Below, in pieces: positions 46,275 to 57,289 of a stretch of DNA of 64,000 bases. The stretch covers positions 61,236,229-61,300,228 of the forward strand of contig CM042010.1 of NCBI GenBank assembly GCA_023525715.1, in the 5' to 3' direction. The stretch is from Cichorium intybus (Eukaryota > Streptophyta > Magnoliopsida > Asterales > Asteraceae). Made by a program: the position numbers and the translations under genes. Numbering within the stretch: position 1 is the first letter of the stretch; every line of letters starts with the position of its first letter. The notes under the pieces were generated by a model. It was not told where the DNA came from. It searched no databases and saw nothing but the letters and a program-made list of their open reading frames with translations.

Positions 46275-49200
46275 ATGGCACCAAACAACACACACTCGGC
46301 TCCTAACAAAACCTCACTACGGTCACTCCTTAAAGGAGAAAAACTTAACCATACCAACTTCTTGGATTGGCACCGTAGTGTGAGAATTGTTCTCAAACAA
46401 GAAAGGAAAGAATATGTTCTCAATGAACCACTTCCAGAAGAGCCCCCTGCCATTCCTAAGCCCGCACACGATGCATGGCTTAAAAAGATGGATGATTCCA
46501 TCGATGCATCATGCCTCATGTTAGCAACCATGATTCCCGACCTTCAGAAGGATTTGGAGAATCATTCTGCCTATGACATGATTCATCAACTAAAGGAAAT
46601 GTTCCAACAACTTGCAAGAACGGAAAGGTTCGAAACTGTTCGGGCTTTCCATGCTTGCAAGATGGAGGATGGGCAGTCGGTAAGCTCTTATGTGCTCAAA
46701 ATGAAGAGTCACATTGATCATTTGGCACGTCTTGGAGTTGTGATGCCCGAAGAGCTAGCAACGGATATGATCCTTAACTCCTTGACAAAGTCCTTTGATC
46801 CTTTTGTCATGAATTTTAACATGAATGGTTTAAACAAGACTATCCCGGAATTACATGGGATGCTAATTACCGGGGAAAAGAATCTTCCTAAGAAAACCAC
46901 TCAAGTTCTCATGATCAAGGAAGGTGGAACAAAGAGAACTAGACCAGAACACCCCACCAACTCCAAGGGCAAAGGGAAAGCAAAAGCTTTCAAAGGTAAG
47001 GGCAAGAAAGTTGTCCAACCTTCCCATCCGCCCAAGAAGAAGGCAAAGGTTGCCAAAGATGACACATGCTTTGAATGTGGCAAAGCTGGGCATTGGAAGA
47101 GAAATTGCCCTATGTATCTTGCGGAGTTGAAGAAGAAGAAGGCCGGTGAAGGCACTTCAGGTATCTATGTGATAGACCTAGAACTTTATAATTTATCTCC
47201 TAACACATGGGTATTTGATACTGGTTGTGGAACTCACATATGTAATATGTTGCAGGGGTTCAAAAGGAGTAGGCGACTGAAGGCAAATGAGGTAGTACTT
47301 CGAGTTGGAAACAATGCAAGGGTTGCGGTGGATTCAATTGGAAGTTTTAATTTATTACTACCTAATGGCTTGTGTGTGACATTGTTGAATGTTTACTATG
47401 TTCCTAGCTTGACTAGGAATATTATTTCGGTTGCTAAATTAAGACAATGTGGATTTGATCTTTCCTTTAATAATGATGATATTTGTGTTTACAAAAATAA
47501 TGTATTCTATTTTGAGGCTAGGCCTTTAAATGGAATTTATGAAGTAAACCTTGATGAAAAGACTAACAATGGCTCTTTATACCACACTTTCACCAAGAAA
47601 CCCAAATTTGATTTGAGTCAAAACTATCTATGGCATTGTCGCCTTGGGCATATAAACAAGAATCGCATATCCCAACTTCAAAAGAGTGGACTTTTGAAGG
47701 CAAATGAGAATGACTCATTTGATATATGTGAATCTTGTTTACATGGCAAGATGACTAAAGCTCCTTTCTCCGGAACCAATGAGAGAGCAAAGGACTTGCT
47801 AGGAATCATACATACGGATGTATGTGGTCCTTTCAAGCCAATGACTAGATATGGTGAAAGATATTTCATCACCTTCACTGACGACTTTAGTCGTTTTGGA
47901 TATGTTTATTTAATTAAACATAAACATGAGGCGTTTGAAATGTTCAAAACGTTTCAAAGTGAAGTGGAAAATCAACTCAACAAAACAATTAAAGTTCTTC
48001 GTTCTGATAGAGGAGGTGAGTACTTAAGTACAAACTTTATGGATCATTGTAAGACTTGTGGAATTGTTTCACAACTTACTCCACCTGGAACACCACAACA
48101 TAATGGTGTGTCTGAGAGGCGGAACCGAACACTATTGGATATGGTTCGATCCATGATGAGTAGAAGTACTCTACCTTTATCATTTTGGGGTTATGCTTTA
48201 CAAACAGCTGCTCGTCTCCTAAATATGGCACCTACTAAAAAGGTAGATAAAACACCTTATGAGATATGGCATGGAAGGGTTCCATCTTTATCCTATCTCA
48301 AGGTATGGGGTTGTGAAGCTTATGTTAGACAAGAAGCTTCAAACAAATTAGAACCCCGTTCAACTAAATGTATCTTTGTAGGGTATCCGAAAGATTGTCT
48401 TGGATACTATTTCTACAATCCCATCGAGAATAAGATATTTATTTCTCGAAAAGCTGAATTCCTAGAAAATAAGTTTCTGACGGAAGAGGCTAGTGGGAGG
48501 TTTGTGGAACTTGAGGAACTTCAGGAACCACAACCTGATACACAAGAAGTTGAATCTAGCATTCAACAAGAAATTGTTGAACCTGAACAAACGGTTGATC
48601 AGGAACAAATTGTAACACAAGGTGTTCGCAAATCTGGTAGGGTTCGAATTGAACCAGAAAGGTATGGTTACCTTTTGATGGAAGAGGAATGTTATACGAT
48701 AGATTCTGATGAACCCGTCAACTATCAGAGTGCAATATCAGATCCTGAATCTGATAAATGGCTTGAGGCCATGAACACTAAGATGCAATCCATGAACGAT
48801 AATCAAGTTTGGAACTTGGTTAATCTTCCCACCAATTGTAAGACTGTTGGGAACAAATGGGTTTTCAAGAATAAAATCGACGTGGATGGAAATGTTCACA
48901 CTTTTAAGGCTAGACTTGTCGCTAAAGGATACTCACAAACTCATGGTATTGACTATGATGAGACCTTTTCTCCAGTGGCAATGAGCAAGTCGATTAGGAT
49001 ACTTTTTGCCATAGCCGCATACTATGATTATGAGATATGGCAAATGGATGTCAAGACCGCTTTCCTTAATGGATACTTATTGGAAGATGTCTATATGGAA
49101 CAACCTGAAGGTTTTGTCGATCCCAAGCATCCAAACAAAGTGTGCAAGCTTAAAAGATCTATCTATGGATTAAAGCAAGCGTCTCGAACATGGAACATCC

Positions 49201-50294
49201 GTTTTGATGAAAAGATTACGAGTTTTGGATTCATCAAAAATGAGGATGACTCCTGTGTTTACAAGAAAGCTAGTGGGAGCATTGTCATAATCCTAGTATT
49301 GTATGTAGATGACATACTTTTATTTGGAAATGACATCCCAACCTTAAAAGGTGTCAAAGCGTTCCTTGAGAGTTGTTTCTCAATGAAGGATCTAGGGGAA
49401 GCTGCTTATGTATTAGGCATAAAGATCTATAGAGATAGATCTAAGAGACTTATTGGTCTTAGCCAAAGTGTATATATTGATAAAATCTTGAAAAGGTTCA
49501 AGATGCAAGACTCCAAAAGAGGATTCTTGCCAATGCCTCATGGCACCATCCTAAGCAAGTCTCAGTGCCCAAACTCTAGGACTGAACTTGAAAGGATGAA
49601 ACATGTCCCATATGCTTCGGCAATTGGGTCCATCATGTATGCCATGTTATGCACTAGGCCCGACGTCTCATGTGCCTTAAGTATGACTAGTAGGTATCAA
49701 CAGAACCCAGGTGAAGCCCACTGGACTGCTGTAAAGAACATTCTTAAGTACTTGAGAAGAACTAAAGATATGTTCTTAGTTTACGGTGGTTTGGAAGAAA
49801 GCTTAAAGGTAAAGAGTTACACTGACGCAAGCTTCCAAACAGATAGGGATGATTCGAAATCTCAATCTGGGTATGTCTTTATTTTAAATGGAGGAGCCGT
49901 GTCTTGGAAGAGTTCCAAACAAGAAGTGATTGCACAATCCACTACAGAATCAGAATATTTTGCTGCTTCAGAAGCTGCTCAAGAAGCTGTCTGGATGAGA
50001 AAGTTCATAGAAGATCTAGGGGTTGTCCCTTCCATTCGGGACCCTATAGAAATCTTCTGTGACAATCTAGGTGCTATAGCTCAAGCAAAGGAACCTAGAT
50101 TGCATCAAAAAACCAAACACATTCACCGAAGGTATAACTACATTAGACATGAAGTTAAGAATGGTGAAATAAGTATTCACAAGGTTCATACAGATCAAAA
50201 TTTGGCAGACCCATTCACAAAACCTTTACCCCAAACTAAGCATGAAAGTCATGCTAAGGGTATAGGACTCCGTTTTTCTAATGAATGGATTTGA
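46275..50294 (+). CDS. gag-pol: Copia-2 Gag-Pol polyprotein, intact, 1339 codons
   Basis: Domains in order: Gag capsid (about 1-230), a lysine-rich linker, CCHC knuckle CFECGKAGHWKRNC (265-278), protease with FDTGCG (D315), integrase zinc domain HCRLGH...CESC (about 453-490), integrase core D515, D578, E614 (HTDVCG, RSDRGGEY, SERRNRT; exact DD35E spacing), RT with MDVKTAFLNG and YVDDILLFG (near 1010), RNase H with YTDASFQTD (D1184) and STTESEYF. It yields the particle proteins and all enzymes for reverse transcription and insertion. The ATG is the first one after the leader in good context (AGATGG). No stop or frameshift; it ends TGA after SNEWI. Lineage close to Copia-1 but clearly separate. 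Confidence 0.96.
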   Translation: MAPNNTHSAPNKTSLRSLLKGEKLNHTNFLDWHRSVRIVLKQERKEYVLNEPLPEEPPAIPKPAHDAWLKKMDDSIDASCLMLATMIPDLQKDLENHSAYDMIHQLKEMFQQLARTERFETVRAFHACKMEDGQSVSSYVLKMKSHIDHLARLGVVMPEELATDMILNSLTKSFDPFVMNFNMNGLNKTIPELHGMLITGEKNLPKKTTQVLMIKEGGTKRTRPEHPTNSKGKGKAKAFKGKGKKVVQPSHPPKKKAKVAKDDTCFECGKAGHWKRNCPMYLAELKKKKAGEGTSGIYVIDLELYNLSPNTWVFDTGCGTHICNMLQGFKRSRRLKANEVVLRVGNNARVAVDSIGSFNLLLPNGLCVTLLNVYYVPSLTRNIISVAKLRQCGFDLSFNNDDICVYKNNVFYFEARPLNGIYEVNLDEKTNNGSLYHTFTKKPKFDLSQNYLWHCRLGHINKNRISQLQKSGLLKANENDSFDICESCLHGKMTKAPFSGTNERAKDLLGIIHTDVCGPFKPMTRYGERYFITFTDDFSRFGYVYLIKHKHEAFEMFKTFQSEVENQLNKTIKVLRSDRGGEYLSTNFMDHCKTCGIVSQLTPPGTPQHNGVSERRNRTLLDMVRSMMSRSTLPLSFWGYALQTAARLLNMAPTKKVDKTPYEIWHGRVPSLSYLKVWGCEAYVRQEASNKLEPRSTKCIFVGYPKDCLGYYFYNPIENKIFISRKAEFLENKFLTEEASGRFVELEELQEPQPDTQEVESSIQQEIVEPEQTVDQEQIVTQGVRKSGRVRIEPERYGYLLMEEECYTIDSDEPVNYQSAISDPESDKWLEAMNTKMQSMNDNQVWNLVNLPTNCKTVGNKWVFKNKIDVDGNVHTFKARLVAKGYSQTHGIDYDETFSPVAMSKSIRILFAIAAYYDYEIWQMDVKTAFLNGYLLEDVYMEQPEGFVDPKHPNKVCKLKRSIYGLKQASRTWNIRFDEKITSFGFIKNEDDSCVYKKASGSIVIILVLYVDDILLFGNDIPTLKGVKAFLESCFSMKDLGEAAYVLGIKIYRDRSKRLIGLSQSVYIDKILKRFKMQDSKRGFLPMPHGTILSKSQCPNSRTELERMKHVPYASAIGSIMYAMLCTRPDVSCALSMTSRYQQNPGEAHWTAVKNILKYLRRTKDMFLVYGGLEESLKVKSYTDASFQTDRDDSKSQSGYVFILNGGAVSWKSSKQEVIAQSTTESEYFAASEAAQEAVWMRKFIEDLGVVPSIRDPIEIFCDNLGAIAQAKEPRLHQKTKHIHRRYNYIRHEVKNGEISIHKVHTDQNLADPFTKPLPQTKHESHAKGIGLRFSNEWI

Positions 50295-51062
50295 TTTATG
50301 TTTAATGTTTTATGAATATGAACTTATGTAAAAGAAAAGAATTATGTAATATATGTGACGTGATGTTTCATTCATAATTATTGTGTTTTATTAGCATGTT
50401 TAATCCTTGAATAATTTAGTTATTCTAAACGTCCATAGTCGATCATAGTTGTGGGAGCAATTATGAAGTAAGACTAATATGAATTGGATTGGTTGACTTT
50501 TATAAGTAAAAGTAGCAAAAGGTTGCAACCAAATTCATAGGTACTTGTCAGTGAACAAGTATTGGACTTGACCCGTTTCAAGATCACTCCATGGATCATC
50601 ATCATAAGTGATTATTGAATAAAGGTATTATCATTGTATCCTTTGACCTGAGATACATATTTGGGACTCAAATGTAGAGTGTACTATGCTTTGATATGGT
50701 TTACTGTTGTTCTTGAAATACAGACAACCATAAAGGCCATACTCATGCATAGTACTAACTATATGAGGGGCATATGTAGTCAAGACGGGATTTGTTCCTC
50801 TTATGTGTTGAGAGTTAGACATCTAAGGCACCTGTTTGAAAGTTGAACATAAAATGAGAATGATTAAGATCCATGTCTCATGTTCAACATGATGTCTGTG
50901 ACAAAGGGATAATTGATAGATAACCTTATACATCAATTAGAGCCTCGTGTTTTCTGAAGAATTGAATGTTGTTGAATGGCACAATGTCATGTGTTATTGG
51001 GGGCAGTGAAATGTTGCTAGACGTTTACCACTGTCGATATCATTCTATGATGCAACCTTGTG
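50295..51062 (+). other. Copia-2 3' untranslated region
   Basis: About 0.77 kb without long frames, ending in the polypurine tract. Confidence 0.7.
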
Positions 51063-51074
51063 CAAGTGGGAGAT
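51063..51074 (+). other. Copia-2 polypurine tract
   Basis: CAAGTGGGAGAT immediately before the 3' LTR. Confidence 0.9.
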
Positions 51075-52163
51075 TGTTAGTTCTATATGCCCAAGGATGA
51101 TCATAAAATGATATTACTAATAATACATGATCCTATAGGGTCACACCAACAACAAGTTTTACACCAATTGATCATTTAGAACGTTAAATTTGATTTAACA
51201 TCAAATGATACTAAACTTGCAATTTAATCTTGTAGGTTATTATTATTTGAGGTAAATAATAATAACTACAAAATTAAAGGTTGATTAGTAATTCATATGT
51301 GATGAATTAATTAAGTAACAATTAAATTGTTTAAATTGTTAAACGATTTAATTGATTTATAAGTAAGCCTTTTATTTAATTTAATTAGTAAATTAAATAA
51401 AAAAATATATATATTGTTATATATATATATATATGTATATATATATAATTATACAATTAAGATTGTATATTTAGATGGTTTATTTATATATTTGATTATG
51501 GGTTAAATGTTATTCCATTAAAGAAATGAGAAGATGTATTATTTATAAGCTTATAATTATCTAAGTTTTATAAATAATAACAACCCACTAGCACTTCATT
51601 AGTCATCATATAACTAGCCATATTTGAATAAAAAGAATGCATTAAGAACTTAAAAGAAAAAGAAGATGCCTTGTGTCTTCTAGCTTTTGATTATAGAAAT
51701 CAAATGGATCTTTCTTTTAAGCTAGTTGCATGTGCTTTTCTTTTCTCTTGGTGGGTTATATTGTGAACGATTTTGAGGGCATGGGTACATCATTTTCTTG
51801 CTTCAAAAATCAGCCAAAGAAACTCTCTAAAAGCTCTCTTGATAGTTAGCAAAAATTGGTTTTTGGTTTCACAAGAAAAGGAGTTCTAACTTGCAAGTTG
51901 TGGAACTAGCATTCAAGGGTGTTCAAGCTTGTGGTGGATCAACTATAGAGGGATTCTAATTTGATTCCTAGATATCAAAATCATCCAAACCAAACACAAG
52001 AACAAAGGTTATGATCTTGAACTTAATCTATGTTTGTTCTTCATCTTATCTCTACATGCATGTAGCATGATCCTCTTCAAAATGGAATTTGTGTTCATGA
52101 TTTTATGCTTCCGTTGCAAACTCTTGTTTTTGAAACTAATTACATGAACCATGTTTTCCAACA
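51075..52163 (+). repeat. Copia-2 3' LTR
   Basis: 1089 bp, same ends as the 5' LTR. It has a short (TA)n where the 5' LTR has about 85 bp. Confidence 0.95.
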
Positions 52164-52168
52164 AGTAA

Positions 52169-52750
52169 AATATAATCACAATTCAAAATCAGATTCTGAA
52201 TAAAAGGTTAAGAATCAGAATTGATTCTTATGGTTTTATCGAGGGTTTTTTATGTAGAAACACTTCATAATCGTAATCCTAATCGATTCATTGATTTCTG
52301 GAAGATTAGTACAAAAGCGAATCAGAATAAGAAGAAATCAGAATCGTAACCTGTCCTTCAAATGTAACTGCAGATCAGGAAGGAAGAAGTTTTTTAGGGT
52401 TCTTCAATCGAGATTTGAATAAGCTCTTCGATCGGAATGAGAGGAATCACACGTCAAAAATCAAAATGTAAAACATCACAAGCTTGAAAGCAAAGCATAA
52501 TCTTGATTTTTTTCATTCTCCAATCGTGATTGCAGATCAAGAAGAAAGTAGGAATTGGGGATGAGGGGTTTTTCACGTGAGAAGAATGAAGAACGCTTTA
52601 AATCAGGATTGCATATCATTTTACAATATTACCCCTCCGTGTTCTTCACTAATCCCATATTTTAATGTATTTACAAAAACACCACCGCTTTTTGATGTAT
52701 TTAGTGTCATTTAATCTCAACCCTACACCAATTTAGATCAATGATACAGA
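52169..52750. other. E1 right internal region
   Basis: No domain recognised. On the minus strand it could be the leader of the Ulp1-like gene. Confidence 0.4.
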
Positions 52751-52921
<171 letters not shown>

Positions 52922-53154
52922 AGGTTCAATGCAGAACCAAAAATATATTACCTAACTGCAGAACCATCCTTAAAACTCTTGGATCATTATATCAACGTCT
53001 TAGATTAAAAATGATGCACCATAAAGTTATACACCCTGTGCAGGGGATTATTCCCAGTGAAGGGCATATTGGGTTTTTTAAGCCATTTAGTTCGGTTTGA
53101 CGAAGCCAGAAAGCATAAACGTGAAACTTATACATCCAGATCCGCCATAGACAA

Positions 53155-53525
53155 CCTGCATTTCAAGCTTCAGAAACCCATCTCCAAAGACGACACCAGC
53201 AAGAAGATAAAAAAGACCCGTAAACGCTGATAGTGGAAGAACGCCCTCCCCTTCTTCAAACGCAAAAGCACTTCCTCCTCCGACTCATCTTACAACAATC
53301 TCCACTGAGCAGTCTAAGGTGCCTGCGGTGGAGTATTTGGCTGGTAGCAGAAGCGGGTCTTCCAACCCTTACCACCGTACCTCCACCAGCCGCATGTCGT
53401 CCGGACGACTCGCAACCACACGAAAAGGTGATCTTCACATACCCTATACCAGTCTCACCGAACTCAAAATGGAGCAGACCCACAAGATCTCTGGCTCCGC
53501 CATGCCCATTTACTTGGTGACTTGA
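53155..53525 (+). pseudogene. MAKR-like (membrane-associated kinase regulator) C-terminal fragment
   Basis: One frame reads WKNALPFFKRKSTSSSDSSY up to a stop near 53307; a second frame from 53319 (68 codons) reads through a serine-rich region to DLHIPYTSLTELKMEQ and the terminal AMPIYLVT followed by TGA. That C-terminus is the hallmark of plant MAKR proteins, which bind and restrain the receptor-like kinases of brassinosteroid and related pathways. The N-terminal half and membrane-binding basic region are missing or decayed, and a frameshift separates the two parts. A captured fragment. Confidence 0.75.
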
Positions 53526-53664
53526 CTTGAATTAATCAAGCATTCAGTTGCATTTACTTTATGCGTATTAAAAGAAATGTTGAAAGTAGAGATTACTTCG
53601 AAAATCTATGTTCCTTTCTGGGTCGATTCCTCTTTTTGCAGAGATTCGCTTTACTGTTAATCGA

Positions 53665-53757
53665 ATGAACAAATGTTCATTGATGAACATATGTTCATTG
53701 ATGAACATATGTTCATTGATGAACGTATGTTCATTGATGAACATATGTTCATTGATG
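53665..53757. repeat. 18-bp palindromic minisatellite, first block
   Basis: About five tandem copies of ATGTTCATTGATGAACAT, itself a near-perfect palindrome around TGA/TCA. Confidence 0.92.
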
Positions 53758-53942
53758 AATATATTCGGGCTTCAATGTCAACCAACAATCGATGTCTTCC
53801 AATCGATCACGATAGGTTGTTTTTTGTTTGATTCCGTGAATTGTATGTACGTATAATCGATTTTCAAAATGGTTCTCTCGGATTCAAAGTGGGGAAAAAA
53901 TGATCGCTAAAAATTGTCTCTCACAATCGTACGTATTCTGAT

Positions 53943-54014
53943 GTGTTCATTGATGAACATATGTTCATTGATGAACATATGTTCATTGATAAACATATGT
54001 TTATTGCTGAACAT
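53943..54014. repeat. 18-bp palindromic minisatellite, second block
   Basis: Four copies of the same unit, the last two slightly changed, 190 bp beyond the first block. Confidence 0.9.
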
Positions 54015-54124
54015 CACAGTTTACGTTTGTTGACGATCATACCCTTTTACTTATATTTTAATCTTACGGTTAGAAACTTGGTTCTGCAGTTAGGCAATAT
54101 ATTTTGGTTCTGCATTGAACCCAT

Positions 54125-54128
<4 letters not shown>

Positions 54129-54218
<90 letters not shown>
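54129..54218. repeat. (TA)n microsatellite between E2 and E3
   Basis: About 42 TA units ending in ACACATAT. Confidence 0.95.
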
Positions 54219-54219
<1 letters not shown>

Positions 54220-54269
54220 GGGAGAGGTTATATAGAGTACCAATAAAAGATGGAGAACTGGAGACCTAT

Positions 54270-55600
54270 TATGGACCAATCATTTCATAAGGGCATATTA
54301 GTAATTGTGTATTTTAGTTAAATTAATATAGAATAAATTAATTTACAATTTCTTAAAATCTAGGGATTTTATTAATAGTTACCTAAAATCTAGAGATTTG
54401 ATTAATAGTTACCTAAAAATCTAGGGATTTGATTAATAGTATAATAAATCATCATTTAATATGATGTTTTATTCAAAAAAAAAAACGTTTTTTTTATAAA
54501 TCAACGTATTAGTGATTTTTTATTCAATAAAACGTTTGTAATCATGAATGAATAAGGTATAATATATATATAAAAATAAAATACATATGTAATCATAAAT
54601 GAATACATGACAATTTATAGATACAAAAAAGTTAATTATATTTATAATCATAAATGATTATAAAACACAAAAGGGGAAATAATACAATATAGTTCTAGAC
54701 ATAAATAATTAAAAACAATACAACTTTAATCACAAATGATTAAAAACACTTGTAATCATAAGTGAATACAGGACAATGTATAGATACAAAAAAGTTAACT
54801 ACATTTATAATCATGAATGATTATAAAAGAAAAAACGATAAATAATACAATATGATTTTAGACATAAATAATTAAAAACAATACAACTTTAATCACAAAT
54901 GATTAAAGAACAATGTTGTTGTGGTAAATCTTTTTACTTGAAATAGACCACTTCGACTTCTCATTCATGCAACTCCAATACTCTGAAAAATCTACATTCA
55001 AAATGCGTAAAAATCATGTCAATAAACAAAGGATAAATGCATAAAAATGCCCATAAATGTATAAAAACACTTGTAATCATAAGTGAATAGCATATATAAT
55101 CATAAATGAATTCCAGTTTTTAGCGAATTCACCTTGCTATTCATTAGTGAATTCCGGTTTGCTATTCATTTGTGAATTCTAGTTTTTAGCGAATTCACTT
55201 TGCTATTCAATAGTGAATTCCGGTTTGCTGTTCATTTTTTGAATTCTAGTTTTTAGCATATAATCCAAAATGAATATACTGAACAAGAAAAAATCATCAC
55301 TAAATGAATGAAAACAGAATTACACATAGATATACCTATGGAACCAGAAAAAGTCATCGCTAACATATTTATTAATGAATACCTCTAATCATAAATGAAT
55401 ATGCCCATAATCATAAATAATTATACCTGTAATCATAAATGATAAGAACTGATTTGTGATTTTCATCAATGAATAAAACACAAACCTGGATTAAATGATG
55501 AACTGTATTCATAAAGATAAAACTTTTGTTATCAATCCACACAATTAAAGGAGGTGCGTTTTATGTTTAATGTTCAACAATTATTATTAGAAAATACAAA
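54270..55600. other. E3 non-coding part
   Basis: Many scattered copies of AATCATAAATGAAT-type words (54540-55450) and a duplicated block of about 75 bp at 55115-55260 (TTTTTAGCGAATTCAC, TTGCTATTCA, GTGAATTCCGGTTTGCT). No gene. Confidence 0.6.
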
Positions 55601-55601
55601 C

Positions 55602-55925
55602 CTGGATTGTGGTGATTGCTTTTACTCTAATGGTATCTCCTTTGTTAACTTTTACATTTCTTAATTCCACCTTTTGACGCCTCAAATTTTCTAATTCGTT
55701 GATTGGGCATTGTAGCAAATTCTTTCCATTGCCGTCTAACAAAACCATTCGAGGAATTAACTACATGAAATAAAAATTAAATAAAGTTCAAGAGTAAAAA
55801 GAAATTGTCACATAAATAGATATACATAGAATAAAATCACCGGAATTCCAGCCCATCCATTTTCTTGATTCGTTAGCCCAACTCCATACAATCCTCGTTT
55901 TCTTGACATGATTATAAAACGATTT
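55602..55925 (-). pseudogene. GH32 acid invertase fragment (two exons)
   Basis: The minus-strand exon at about 55841-55925 reads KKTRIVWSWANES, the GH32 W-x-W-A-N-E-S motif, then shifts frame and ends GWAGIP at a donor. After an 80-bp intron, 55602-55759 reads IPRMVLLDGNGKNLLQCPIN, ELENLRRQKVELRNVKVNKG and TIRVKAITTIQ up to a donor (CAG|GTTTG). This is the region between the catalytic module and the beta-sandwich of plant cell-wall/vacuolar invertases, which split sucrose. The catalytic NDPN and ECPD regions are absent. A captured fragment. Confidence 0.75.
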
Positions 55926-56336
55926 AGACGCATTAACTTATTGGCCGGAAACAAGCATCATACAAAAGGAATATACAATAGAGAAGTCTTGGTTCATCGT
56001 TTTTGTTCGAACTCCACCGTCTGTATGCAGAGGCAGATAGTGAACCAGGTGGTGAAGGCATATGGCCGATGGATTGAAGGTGGTTTTCAAGATGCAATAT
56101 TAGGGTTACGGGAACAAATAAGAGAAAGGTTGGAGAGATTTTAGGAGATAATAAAAATAGATTAATAATTCATGACTATAATACCCTTATTCTATTATTA
56201 AATTAAATTAATTGAATTTAAATTATTAATAATTATATGATTACCATATTAATTACAGCCCTAGATTCAAAATAATAAAAAGATGAGATTTGTCCTCCAG
56301 TTCTCTACCTTTTTGAGAGGCCTCCAATGAACCTAC

Positions 56337-56340
<4 letters not shown>

Positions 56341-56426
<86 letters not shown>
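56341..56426. repeat. (TA)n microsatellite between E3 and E4
   Basis: About 43 TA units. Confidence 0.95.
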
Positions 56427-56429
<3 letters not shown>

Positions 56430-57065
56430 CCATTGAGAATGAAAATTATGTTGAGAATGCGAGAATGAATCTCAGCCACATATTTTTTTCTTGCCGCTCT
56501 AATGTTTTGGCGCCGTCGGAGCGTTGACGCTCTAACGACGAGATATATATTATTATTCACATATGATTTTCACCACCACTTCCACCTTCACCACCTTCGT
56601 TACCACCACCACCATCGTCGCCGCCACCACCACCGCAGCCGCCGCCATCTCTACCACCACCGTCGCCGCCACCACCTCCCCCAAAGCCACCGCCACCAAC
56701 CACCACCGCTACTGCCAACGCCGCCACCTCCCCCACCACCGCTGCTACCACCTTACCACCACCTCCATCATCGCTACCACCACCCACCGCCACCACTACC
56801 ACCTCCATCACCGCCGCCACCACAACCATATATGTATATTTATATATGTTTGTTCATATATGATTATATGAATATTCATATAATCATATATGATTATATG
56901 AATAATCATATATGAATATACCCATTCATATATGAATAAATCATATACGAAAAAAAAACCCAGCTCGTCGTCGTGGAGCGGCGCTCGTCAGCGTTGGCGC
57001 ATCTAGTGGCCCAGATTCATTCTCACGTTCTCAACATTATTTTCATTCTCAATGGAACCCTCCCC
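56427..57065. mobile_element. E4: short element with long inverted ends
   Basis: GTTCCATTGAGAATGAAAAT, then ATGTTGAGAATGCGAGAATG and AATCTCAGCCAC at the left are mirrored by the reverse complement of the right end with few changes. The match continues weakly through GC-rich words (CTCGTCG, GAGCG) to about 110 bp. The right tip keeps GGGGAGG, which the left has lost into (TA)n. A MITE-like non-autonomous relative of E1-E3. Confidence 0.75.
56563..56823. repeat. CCA/CCG-rich simple sequence in E4
   Basis: About 250 bp of imperfect CCACCA/CCGCCA triplets, giving long proline, threonine or glycine frames on both strands. Purine-pyrimidine strand bias is strong. Not considered coding. Confidence 0.85.
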
Positions 57066-57284
<219 letters not shown>

Positions 57285-57289
57285 TAGGG

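Larger units (their letters stand above)
54219..56340. mobile_element. E3: Pack-MULE-like element with an invertase fragment
   Basis: The left end AGGGAGAGGTTATATAGAGT ... GGAGAACTGGAGACC and the reverse complement of the right end AGAGGTAGGTTCATTGGAGG ... GTAGAGAACTGGAGGAC are recognisably related. Both abut (TA)n. The interior carries invertase exons on the minus strand and simple AATCATAAATGA repeats; no transposase. Confidence 0.6.

Noticed and set aside
53608..53856. Frame with repeated CSLMNI units
   Set aside because: Translation of the palindromic 18-bp minisatellite; no protein family.
56557..56915. Glycine-, threonine- or proline/histidine-rich frames in E4
   Set aside because: Pure CCA/CCG simple repeat, open in several frames on both strands, no conserved domain.
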